A stretch of DNA of 43,938 bases from Streptosporangiaceae bacterium (lineage in GTDB: Bacteria > Actinomycetota > Actinomycetes > Streptosporangiales > Streptosporangiaceae): assembly GCA_030038015.1 (NCBI GenBank), contig JASHPR010000048.1, positions 1-43,938 of the forward strand. The letters run 5' to 3'. Under the pieces are notes generated by a model, which saw nothing but the letters and a program-made list of their open reading frames with translations, ran no database searches and had not been told where the DNA came from. Shown in pieces: positions 18,989-27,627 of the stretch. A program made the position numbers and the translations under genes. Every line of letters starts with the position of its first letter. Position 1 is the stretch's first letter.

Positions 18989-21154
18989 ATGGTCGCGAAG
19001 GGCCGATGCCAGCGCAGCGGTGCATGGTGGTTCCGGCGTGGCGGGCGGCGCGCCGCCTTGGTGTGCACGGCCGTTTCCGTCGGCCTGGCGATGGCCGGAC
19101 TCGCGGCCGTCAGCCAGGCGGCGTCGGCCCAGACCGCGACCGTGGTGTCGCTGAACTTCGACAACGACACCTACAGCGAGTACACCCTGGGCTACGAGGA
19201 TGCCCTGCAGCCCGCCGGGGTGGACGCGACGTACTACATCAACAGCGGCACCATCGGCACGTCCAACCATCTGACGTGGTCCGAGGTGCAGACTCTCTAC
19301 GCTGCGGGAGACGACATCGGCGGCAAGACCGTCGACGGCACCAACCTGACCACGCTCAGCACCTCGCAGCAGATCAGCGAGATCTGCAACGACGTGCAGA
19401 ACATGAAGGCGGAAGGCATAACCCCGCTCTCCTTCGCGTACCCCAGCGGGGCGTACAACACGACCATCGAGGCCGAGGTGCAAGGCTGCGGATACGGGAA
19501 TGCCCGGACGGCCGGCAGTCTGACCCCGAGCGGGCCCACCTACGCGGAGACGCTGCCGCCGCGCAGCTGGATGGCGCTGCGGGCCTACGCCCCGAGCGGC
19601 CAGGTCACGCTGGCCAACCTGGAGTCCCTGGTGACCAGCGCGTCCGCCAAGGGCGGCTGGATCCCGATCGTGATCGGCAAGGTCTGCTCGCAGACGCTGG
19701 ATCCGACGAACTACAGCGCGTGCACGTCCTCGGCGGGCTGGATCCAGCTCAGCGATCTGCAGTCCTTCATCACCTGGGTGCAGGACGCCGGGCAGTCGGG
19801 CGACGCGCCAGCCGGGACCGTGTTCCAGACCATGGGGGCCACCGCCAAGCAGTATTCGACCGCTCCGACCACCACGATCTCCTGCAACGGGTCGCCGTGC
19901 CAGACGACCACCTACGACCAGACGGTCTATGTCACCCTGTCGGCGACCGATCTCGGGTCGGGCGTCGGCAGCGTGCATTACACGCTGAACGGCACGACTC
20001 CCACCCTGTCCAGCCCCACCTACACGGGGCAGTTCCCGTTGACGGCGACCACCACCGTGGAGTACACGGCCTGGGACAACGCCGGGAACGAGGAGGCCGT
20101 GCAGACGCAGACCATACCGATCCAAGAGCCTCCCGATACCACGATCCCGACCACCACCATTTCCTGCAACGGGGCGGCGTGCCAGAGCACTCCGTACTAC
20201 CAGCCGGTGACGGTGGCGCTGACCGCGTCGGACACGGGTGGCTGGGGCGTGGCGAATACCTACTACACCACCAACGGCACCACTCCCACGACGTCAAGTC
20301 CGGTGTACACCGGGCCGTTCACGATCAACGGGCCCACCACCGTTGAATTCTTCACGACCGCCCTGTCCGGCAACACCGAGCCGGTGGTTACCCAGCAGAT
20401 CCAGGTGGACACGGTGGTCTCGCTGACCTTCGACGACCAGTGGGAGGACGAGTGGCTGTACGGGCAGCCGCTGATGCAGCAGTACGGCTTCCTGGGAACC
20501 TACTACGTGATCACCTCCGACAGCGACAACGGCTACGCGTGCTGCATGTCGTGGTCGCAGCTGGACACGCTGGAGGCCGAGGGAAATGACGTCGGCGGGC
20601 AGACCATCGACCACCCGAACCTCACGACGCTGACCGTGGCGGAGATGCAAGAGGAGCTGTGCGGCTCCCGGCAGGACATGATCAACAACGGCATCCCGGA
20701 CCCGGTGTCGATGGCCTACCCCTACGGGGACTACAACGCAACCGTGGAGAGCGTCGCCTCGGAGTGCGGGTGGCTCACCGCGCGCCAAGGCGGCGGCATC
20801 TCTAATTCGAATACCGTGCCCACCACGCCATACATATCAACCATTCCGCCCGCGAACCCCATGGCGCTGCCCACGATCGCGGTGGACGGAACGGCCGACG
20901 AGAATCTCAACGACCTCGAGGCCTTCGTGGATGCTGCCTCGGCGCACGGTGGCGGCTGGCTCCCCATCACCTTCCACGATGTCTGCGACGCCAACGCCTC
21001 CGACTACAGCACCTGCATGTCCGAATACGGGTCGATCCAGGACACGATCTTCGGCCAGTTCCTCGCCTGGCTGGCGGATGCCGGCCAGCCAGGCGGCGCG
21101 CCAGCAGGAGTCGTGGTGGAGGACGTCTGCCAAGTCATGGACGACTGCGGCTAA
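18989..21154 (+). CDS. Secreted protein with two polysaccharide deacetylase (NodB)-like domains flanking two chitobiase-C-terminal/Ig-like repeats
   Basis: Signal peptide; ATVVSLNFDND...GGKTVDGTNLTTL and DTVVSLTFDDQ...GGQTIDHPNLTTL; two TTISCNG..C...YYTTNGTTPT..SP.YTG repeats. Confidence 0.85.
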   Translation: MVAKGRCQRSGAWWFRRGGRRAALVCTAVSVGLAMAGLAAVSQAASAQTATVVSLNFDNDTYSEYTLGYEDALQPAGVDATYYINSGTIGTSNHLTWSEVQTLYAAGDDIGGKTVDGTNLTTLSTSQQISEICNDVQNMKAEGITPLSFAYPSGAYNTTIEAEVQGCGYGNARTAGSLTPSGPTYAETLPPRSWMALRAYAPSGQVTLANLESLVTSASAKGGWIPIVIGKVCSQTLDPTNYSACTSSAGWIQLSDLQSFITWVQDAGQSGDAPAGTVFQTMGATAKQYSTAPTTTISCNGSPCQTTTYDQTVYVTLSATDLGSGVGSVHYTLNGTTPTLSSPTYTGQFPLTATTTVEYTAWDNAGNEEAVQTQTIPIQEPPDTTIPTTTISCNGAACQSTPYYQPVTVALTASDTGGWGVANTYYTTNGTTPTTSSPVYTGPFTINGPTTVEFFTTALSGNTEPVVTQQIQVDTVVSLTFDDQWEDEWLYGQPLMQQYGFLGTYYVITSDSDNGYACCMSWSQLDTLEAEGNDVGGQTIDHPNLTTLTVAEMQEELCGSRQDMINNGIPDPVSMAYPYGDYNATVESVASECGWLTARQGGGISNSNTVPTTPYISTIPPANPMALPTIAVDGTADENLNDLEAFVDAASAHGGGWLPITFHDVCDANASDYSTCMSEYGSIQDTIFGQFLAWLADAGQPGGAPAGVVVEDVCQVMDDCG

Positions 21155-21269
21155 CGATCACCAGTGGCGGGGGTGACGTTCGGCCGGCCACTGACCACAG
21201 GGGCGGCCGGTCCCGGGCCGGATTAACCGTTCCCGCTAAGCGGGCAGACGCGGCTACGCTTGCGCGGCG

Positions 21270-22011
21270 GGCGAGAGCTGGGTGGACGAGGCGGACCAGG
21301 CCGAGATACCGCTGGCCGGGGATGACGTCACCGTGGGTGCGGGCCGGGCCGGTGACACGGTGCGGCGGCCGGCCGGGCCGCACTCGCCGCCGGTGCACGC
21401 GCTGCTGACGCACCTCGAATCGGTGGGCTTCGAGGGGCACCACGGTTCCTCGGCATCGACGGGTCCGGACCTGAGGTGCTGAGCTATATCGACGGCGAGG
21501 TGGCCGGACGGCCGCGCATCCCTGGATCGCCGACGAGTCCCGGCTGGCGTCGGCCGGACGGCTGGTGCGCGCCTGCGACGACGCGGCCGCGTCGTTCGCT
21601 CCTCCGCCGGACGTGCCGCTAGACAGAAGGCCGGCCGAACCGCCGGGGATCCCGGCCGCTCCGGCGTGTCCGCCGGATCTGGTCGGGCACGTCGACATCA
21701 CGCCCGAGAACGTGATCTTCCGAAACGGCCGGGCACACGCGCTGATCGACTTTGACCTGGCCACGCTGGCCGCCCGGGCCGACGAGGTGTTCAACGCGAT
21801 GCTGTGGTGGGCGCCGCTTTCCGATCCGCGCGACGTGGATCGGCTGCTGCGGGACGTCGGCGCGCCCCGGCGATCCGGCATTCGGGCGGAAACTCAGGGC
21901 GGCGGCCGGCAGCGGATGTGGGACGAGGGTGTGGGCGAGGTGATCAAGCGCCGCGAAGCCTGGCTGGACCGGCATGCCGTGACGCTGACCGCCGCCCTCA
22001 CCGAGCCGTAG
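21270..22011 (+). pseudogene. Frameshifted aminoglycoside-phosphotransferase (APH)-like pseudogene
   Basis: Frames need two shifts (about 21437 and about 21520) to read GFEG|APRFLGIDGSGPEVLSYIDGEVAGRP|..WIADESRLASAGRLVRACDDAAASF...VGHVDITPENVIFRNGRAHALIDFDLA; C-terminal stretch looks internally deleted. Confidence 0.7.
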
Positions 22012-22029
22012 CCGTCCGGGCGCTGGCGA

Positions 22030-23214
22030 TCAGCCCTTCCTGGCCACGGCGGCCAGGTGATCACGGTAGCCCTGCCCATAGGTTCGGGTAGGGGTGCCGC
22101 TGTAACTGGTGATCAGCGACGGCTCACCGGTACAGCTTCCCACATTCCACGCCCATGCCAGGTAGCTCACGCCGTGGGCATCTGACCAGTTCAGCAGGGG
22201 GAGGATGGAACTGGCGGTGCAGTTTATGGAGCCAATCTCGCCCTCCACCACGGGCACCTTGGCGGCCACCCGTGCGATCTGCGACGTCCAGCAAGCCGGT
22301 GCCGCACAGGGTGCCCAATCTGGCTCGTAGATGTGAATGGATGCGATCAGCTGGTGCAGCGGGTCGTGTGGCTCGTACTGCAGCCAGCGGTCGAGATCGC
22401 CCGCGTATTGCGGTCCGGCGATCATGAGCGGCTGGGTTGCCCCGGTCGCCCGGACCACGTCGACAAGCTGCTGCATCCCTGCCGCCTGGAAGGGAACGCC
22501 AGGGCAGGAGCCGCCGTGCAGTACACACGACCACGCGGCCGCGGTGTCCTTGTTCGAGTCGGGATACGGCTCGTTGAAAAGGTCGAAGATCAAGTGGTGA
22601 TCGTTCTTGAAGAACGTGGCCACGCTCCGCCAGAAGGCGGGCGAATGGTCGCTGTCCGCCATGGGTGCCTGGCTATCGGGAACTTCGCTGCCCGGCGCGG
22701 AGAAATGCAGGTTCAGGATCGGTGTGATCCCGAACCGCTCCAGCCGGTCCACATAGTCGGCGATGGCTGCACGGTATCTGGCCTTGGAGTAGGCGGGCTT
22801 GACGTTGTTGATGCCCAGCCAGCAATCCTCGTTGAGCGGGATGCGGACGGCGTTGACATGCCAGGACACTATCGCCTGGATGGCCGCGTCGGTGTCGGTA
22901 GGTCCGTCCCAAATGCCCCACCCCTCGGCGCAGGCATACTCCGCGCCGGAACGGTTGACCCCGGTAAGCCTGACGATCGCACCCTGCTGGTCGACGAGGT
23001 GATTGCCGCGCACCGACAGGACCGGTGCCATCCGGGCGGCGTGCGGCGCCACCTGGGCGGCGTGCGGCGCCACCTGGGCGGCGTGCCGTCGTGTCTGGGC
23101 AGCGATGGCGAGGTTAGACGCCGCGAGCCCGGCAAGACCTGCTGCCAGGGCGTAAGCGGCCAGGCGAAGATTAGTCACGGCCGCAGCCCCGCCCCTCGAC
23201 CGCACCCACCGCAA
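22030..23214 (-). CDS. Secreted glycoside hydrolase family 5-like (cellulase-fold) protein
   Basis: VSWHVNAVRIPLNEDCW, LIFDLFNEPYPDS (acid/base), VPVVEGEIGS (nucleophile); N-terminal signal segment. Confidence 0.85.
   Translation of the reverse strand: MRWVRSRGGAAAVTNLRLAAYALAAGLAGLAASNLAIAAQTRRHAAQVAPHAAQVAPHAARMAPVLSVRGNHLVDQQGAIVRLTGVNRSGAEYACAEGWGIWDGPTDTDAAIQAIVSWHVNAVRIPLNEDCWLGINNVKPAYSKARYRAAIADYVDRLERFGITPILNLHFSAPGSEVPDSQAPMADSDHSPAFWRSVATFFKNDHHLIFDLFNEPYPDSNKDTAAAWSCVLHGGSCPGVPFQAAGMQQLVDVVRATGATQPLMIAGPQYAGDLDRWLQYEPHDPLHQLIASIHIYEPDWAPCAAPACWTSQIARVAAKVPVVEGEIGSINCTASSILPLLNWSDAHGVSYLAWAWNVGSCTGEPSLITSYSGTPTRTYGQGYRDHLAAVARKG
23038..23100. repeat. 21-bp tandem repeat, two exact copies plus a degenerate third
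   Basis: GGCGTGCGGCGCCACCTGGGC at 23038-23058 and 23059-23079, degenerate at 23080-23100; encodes HAAQVAP repeats. Confidence 0.85.
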
Positions 23215-23249
23215 ACCCGGTGCGCACTAATTGAGGCAGCGCGGGCCGG

Positions 23250-23861
23250 TCAGCAGCTACGCTGCAGCACTTCTTCCTTGAACATCGCTGCCCACTGATA
23301 GGCGATCTGATATGGCCATTCGAGTACCGGCAGCGGGGTGGTGACCACGTAGATCTTGCCGACGTAACAGCGCTCGAACCTGATGCGCGCGCGTATGACC
23401 TGGTCCGGCGTGACCACCAGCACGACAGACCGCCAGTGGTATTTTCTCGCGAGATGGCTGACAAACTCGGCCTCCCCCTGGGTCGTGCGCGGGCGGGGCA
23501 GGAAGCAGATCACCTTGAAGGTCTGGCTCTGCGGACTGCACACGCTGCCGGGAACCGGATGCGGCAAGCCCTGCGAGACAACGAGGACGGGTGCCCGATG
23601 CTGATGCGCCAGCTCCAGGCCCTTGCCCAGGCGGTCGCCCTGTCCGCCCAGCACGACGATCGCGTCCACCCGCCCCGGCATGCCCTGGCCGGGGGGCCAG
23701 ATGAAAAGAACGCCCGTGGCGGCGCAAAACCCCGCGAGAACGATGATCAGCGCGGCACCTGCCAGACGCCAGCGCCGGCGACGAACCGCCCGGCGGTTGG
23801 CTTGCGGCACGGCCGGCTGCCAGCTCGTGTTTTGAGAGGCCGGGCTCCGCGGTGTTCTCAT
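23250..23861 (-). CDS. YdcF/DUF218-family membrane-anchored protein
   Basis: One N-terminal TM, VDAIVVLGGQGDRLGKGLELAHQHRAPVLVVSQG...TTQGEAEFVSHLARKYHWRSVVLVVTPDQVIRARIRFERCY. Confidence 0.78.
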   Translation of the reverse strand: MRTPRSPASQNTSWQPAVPQANRRAVRRRRWRLAGAALIIVLAGFCAATGVLFIWPPGQGMPGRVDAIVVLGGQGDRLGKGLELAHQHRAPVLVVSQGLPHPVPGSVCSPQSQTFKVICFLPRPRTTQGEAEFVSHLARKYHWRSVVLVVTPDQVIRARIRFERCYVGKIYVVTTPLPVLEWPYQIAYQWAAMFKEEVLQRSC

Positions 23862-24703
23862 GTGCGTAACCTGAGCGCCCGGGGCGAGAGCCGCTGCTCC
23901 GTCGACCGCCCGTGTTCTTGCCATTCGCGCGCCCGCTGGTCGTTGGACGCCCGCATCGCGTCGATGAACGGGGACTGCCTCAGTTGTTCGAGCAGGTCGA
24001 GATTCGGCATGACGCAGTGACCGCCGATAAAGCCCGGCTCGAAGCCGACGGGCGGCAGAAAGCCGATCTCCTCGAAGAACGCGAGCGTCTCCCAGTAGTC
24101 CGCGGCCACCGAGCCGGCGAAGCGGTCCATCTCCTGCGCCCACGCGACCAAGACGCCGAAGTAGGTGGTCTCCAGAAGCTTGGCGAGCTCGAGCGCCTCG
24201 AGCGGCGACATCCGCTGCGTCGTCATGCCCGCGGCGGAGAAGTGGCCTTCCACCAGGCAGACGGCCTCCGCCGATGAGCCGGCGACGAACTTCCGGTAGC
24301 GCCGCAGTTCCTCGGCCATGCGCGTGTGCTTGCCGCGCACCGGGCTGTACACGGTGGGCACGCCGGTCGTCTCCTGAATCGACCTGGTCGTGCCCGGAAC
24401 CACGGTGCTGTTGACCACGGCGACCTCGGGCCTGTAGCGGGAGACGTAGCCGGAGGCGGCGGGAACGAAATCCGGCCCGAAGGGAAAACAGAGGTGGAGC
24501 ACCTGCACGCCGTGGAAGTCCCGGTCCTCGATATCCCGGCCTTCGGCCTGGTGCGCCCCGCGCAGAACGGCCAGCAGCGGGCCACCCACCTCGCCAAGGC
24601 CGACGACGAGCACCGGCGCCTCGACGGAGGCCTGCCGCTCGGTCCCGGAAAGAGTGCCGGCGGCAGCCGGGGCGAGAGCGCCCCGTGAATCGTATTGGCT
24701 CAT
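23858..24703 (-). CDS. Compact UDP-glucose/GDP-mannose dehydrogenase-like protein
   Basis: VLVVGLGEVGGPLLAVL, VVNSTVVPGTTRSI, AKLLETTYFG, GFIGGHCVMPN; about 280 aa, overlaps 23250-23861 by 4 nt. Start 24703 or 24736. Confidence 0.7.
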   Translation of the reverse strand: MSQYDSRGALAPAAAGTLSGTERQASVEAPVLVVGLGEVGGPLLAVLRGAHQAEGRDIEDRDFHGVQVLHLCFPFGPDFVPAASGYVSRYRPEVAVVNSTVVPGTTRSIQETTGVPTVYSPVRGKHTRMAEELRRYRKFVAGSSAEAVCLVEGHFSAAGMTTQRMSPLEALELAKLLETTYFGVLVAWAQEMDRFAGSVAADYWETLAFFEEIGFLPPVGFEPGFIGGHCVMPNLDLLEQLRQSPFIDAMRASNDQRAREWQEHGRSTEQRLSPRALRLRT

Positions 24704-24761
24704 GGTTTCCTTATCCCGCTGCTCGCGATCCGTCACCGGCGTCTGGGCGCGATCGCATTGA

Positions 24762-25961
24762 TTAAGGTGTCCTTACCATCGCCGATTCGCCCCGCGAGCG
24801 CAGCCTCTCGTCACTGGCTAGCGCCTCGACGGTGGCAACCAGCGTCTCTTTCTGGGCAGGCCAGTCAAGCTTCCGCAGCTTTATACGGCTTCTGGCCGCG
24901 CGCTCTTGGGCCGCCGCCGGATCGGTCAGCAGGTCGCGGATGGCCCGCGCAAGATCGCGGGCATTGCCCGGCTCGAAGAACATCAATTCGTCGTCATCGA
25001 AGTAGTGCCGCATCGTCGTGATGCCCGAGCAGGCAACGGGCAGGCCGAGGGTGGCGTACTCGGCGACCTTCATCGAGAACACGAGCGAGCCGAAGATGTC
25101 TTCTCGGTGCGCCGAGACTCCCGCGGCCGCCCCGCTCACCAGGCCCGGGATCTCGTGGTTGGGCACCCAGTCCAGGAAGTCGACCCGGTCCGCGACCCCC
25201 AGGTCCCTGGCCATCCGCACGAGGGACTCCAGGGCGGTGCCGTCGCCGATGATGCGAAGGCGCAAGGCCGGGAACTCGTCCGTGAGCAGGGACAGCGCCT
25301 CGATGATCAGGTCGGGCCCGTTGCGGTGGGTGATCGCTCCGCTGTAGACAAGAAAGTCCGCGCCTTCCCTGCGCGGTGGCTCCTCCCTGGCGCCGAAGAC
25401 GGCCGGGTCGGGCAGGTTCATCACCACCGTCACCGGCCGCCCGGACATGGCGCTGATCCGCCGCCGCATGGACTCGTTCACGGTGATCAGCGCGTCGGAG
25501 AACGACATGCTGACCCGTTCCTCGGCTCTGGCCAGCGAGCGCATCCAGCCCGGCAGGTCACGCCCCCGGATCGATGCCAGCAGCTCGGGCGCGGGATCGT
25601 GGACGTCCAGGACTATCTTGGCTCCGCCCATCTTCGGCAGGCATCCGGCGAAGACCAGGAAGTTCGGCATGTTATGGACGTAGACGACGTCGTACCGCCG
25701 CCGGACATGGAAAAAGCTGACCAGAATGAAGGCCCACGCGCAGAAGAAGCCGTATTCATAGGCATACCGTGCCACGGCCGAGCGCTGTTTTTTCATGCGC
25801 AGCCTGCGGATGGTCAGGAGCGCATTGTTGCTTGCTCGCAGCCCGGCGTGGTCGGCGACAAAGAGGTCGACGTAGTGGCCGCTCTCGACGAGCGCGTCAG
25901 CTGCCCGCTTGACCCGGGCGTCGAGCTCATAGAAGGTGTAGCCGATCATCGCGATACGCAC
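24762..25961 (-). CDS. GT4-type glycosyltransferase
   Basis: VRIAMIGYTFYELDARVKRAADAL, VVMNLPDPAVFG, LRLRIIGDGTALESL, VSAHREDIFGSLVFSMKVAEYATLGLPVA; GGAGG before GTG start. Confidence 0.9.
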   Translation of the reverse strand: MRIAMIGYTFYELDARVKRAADALVESGHYVDLFVADHAGLRASNNALLTIRRLRMKKQRSAVARYAYEYGFFCAWAFILVSFFHVRRRYDVVYVHNMPNFLVFAGCLPKMGGAKIVLDVHDPAPELLASIRGRDLPGWMRSLARAEERVSMSFSDALITVNESMRRRISAMSGRPVTVVMNLPDPAVFGAREEPPRREGADFLVYSGAITHRNGPDLIIEALSLLTDEFPALRLRIIGDGTALESLVRMARDLGVADRVDFLDWVPNHEIPGLVSGAAAGVSAHREDIFGSLVFSMKVAEYATLGLPVACSGITTMRHYFDDDELMFFEPGNARDLARAIRDLLTDPAAAQERAARSRIKLRKLDWPAQKETLVATVEALASDERLRSRGESAMVRTP

Positions 25962-26388
25962 GTCAGTTCCTCCGCAGGAAACGCCCACCTGGCCAGGCGT
26001 CGTGCCAGGCCGCGGCCCGGCGCCGGCTGGGCCGTTGCTTCGGCGGCAGTTGCCGGAGCGGCAGGTTGCCGGGCGGACTGAATGCTGAGTTCATTACGGC
26101 CGCGGCGGGCATCAGCTCGTTCTTCCCTGCTCTTTTCCTCGTCAACTGCTCAACGCCCCGCGGAGATGGACGGCAATCAGCCCGCATGCCGTCCGCGGGC
26201 ATTGATGATCCGATTTCTTCCAGCAAGCTAGCCCGGTCACCGGTATCTGCGCACCCCCAATGTGGCGTAGCGTTCCTCGCCGGGTTGAGGGTGGTCGCTA
26301 AGTCCTCGCGAAAGCTAGCCTGAGTCGATTATTAATAGCAAAGCCCTGGTCACGCCGTTTAGTCGGCGGTCACAAGGATTTGGCCACA

Positions 26389-27603
26389 ATGAAGATTGCC
26401 AGCGACCCGGTAAGCGAGCGGAAGGCCGCGCCCGGCACGGGGGTGCCGGGCGCGGTAGTCATAGGCGGGGACTATCAGGGGCTCGGTATTGCGCGGAGCC
26501 TGGGCCGGCACGGCATCCCGGTGTGCGTGATAGACGATGAGACGTCAATAGCCCGTGCCTCACGTTATGTGCGGAAGGTCGTCCGCGTCGGCGACCTGCG
26601 CAGCGAGGCGTCGGTGCTCGACGCGCTGGCCACGGCCCGCCGGAGGCTCGGGCTCTCCGGGTGGGTGCTCTTCCCGACCCGGGACGAGACCGTCGCGGCC
26701 ATATCCGCCAACCGGGACGCGCTGCGGGACGACTTCAGGGTTCCGACCCCGGATCTGGCCTCGGTGCGGCGCGCCTGGGACAAGCGGGAGACTTACCGGC
26801 TGGCGACCGAGTTGCGCATCCCGATCCCGCGGACGTGGTTTCCCCGCGCCGAGGCCGACCTGGCGACGATCGACACCGACGCCCCGGCCGTGGTCAAGCC
26901 CGCGATCAAAGAGCACTTCTTTTACGCCAGCCGGGCGAAGGCCTGGCGCGCGGACGGCAGCGCCGAGCTTCTCAGCTGCTTCCGCCGGGCCGCCGCCATC
27001 GTCGGCGAGGGCGAGGTCATCGTTCAGGAGATGATCCCGGGCGGCGGGGAGGAACAGTACGCGTACTGCGCGCTCTTCCGGAACGGCCGCGCCGTGGCGA
27101 GCATGACGGTGCGAAGACGCCGTCAGCACCCATCGGACTTCGGCCGGGCCAGCACGTACGTCGAGACGATCAGCCTGCCCGAGCTGGCGGAGCCGTCCGT
27201 GAGGTTCCTCCGCGCGATCGGCTATTACGGGCTCGTCGAGCTCGAGTACAAGCGGGATCCCCGCGACGGTGCCTTCAAGCTTCTCGACGTCAACGCCCGG
27301 ACCTGGGGGTATCACACGCTGGGGCCGCCGGCGGGGGTGGACTTCCCGTACCTGCTGTTCCGCGATCAGACCGGTGCCGGCGTGGACGAGGCGCATGCCA
27401 GGGCAGGGATCCGCTGGGTTCGGCTGGCCACCGACGTGCCCAACGCCCTGCGCGACATCCGGGCCGGGACGTTGCGCACCCGCGACTACCTGCGCTCGCT
27501 GCGCGGCATGCACACCGAGGCCGTGTTCTGCCTGCGTGACCCGCTGCCGGCGCTCTACGAGGTGGCGCTGCTCCCGTACCTCGCGGTCAAACGCGGGCTC
27601 TGA
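26389..27603 (+). CDS. ATP-grasp domain protein (carboxylate-amine ligase-like)
   Basis: VVIGGDYQGLGIARSLGRHGIPVCVIDD, AVVKPAIKEHFF, VIVQEMIPGGGEEQYAYCALF, LDVNARTWGYH; AAGGA RBS. Confidence 0.88.
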   Translation: MKIASDPVSERKAAPGTGVPGAVVIGGDYQGLGIARSLGRHGIPVCVIDDETSIARASRYVRKVVRVGDLRSEASVLDALATARRRLGLSGWVLFPTRDETVAAISANRDALRDDFRVPTPDLASVRRAWDKRETYRLATELRIPIPRTWFPRAEADLATIDTDAPAVVKPAIKEHFFYASRAKAWRADGSAELLSCFRRAAAIVGEGEVIVQEMIPGGGEEQYAYCALFRNGRAVASMTVRRRRQHPSDFGRASTYVETISLPELAEPSVRFLRAIGYYGLVELEYKRDPRDGAFKLLDVNARTWGYHTLGPPAGVDFPYLLFRDQTGAGVDEAHARAGIRWVRLATDVPNALRDIRAGTLRTRDYLRSLRGMHTEAVFCLRDPLPALYEVALLPYLAVKRGL

Positions 27604-27627
27604 CCCATTGTCCGCCCGGAGGAACCG

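Noticed and set aside
26223-26320. Two AAGCTAGCC motifs upstream of the ATP-grasp gene as operators
   Set aside because: Short 8-bp palindromic cores, about 86 bp apart; too weak to separate from chance without conservation data.
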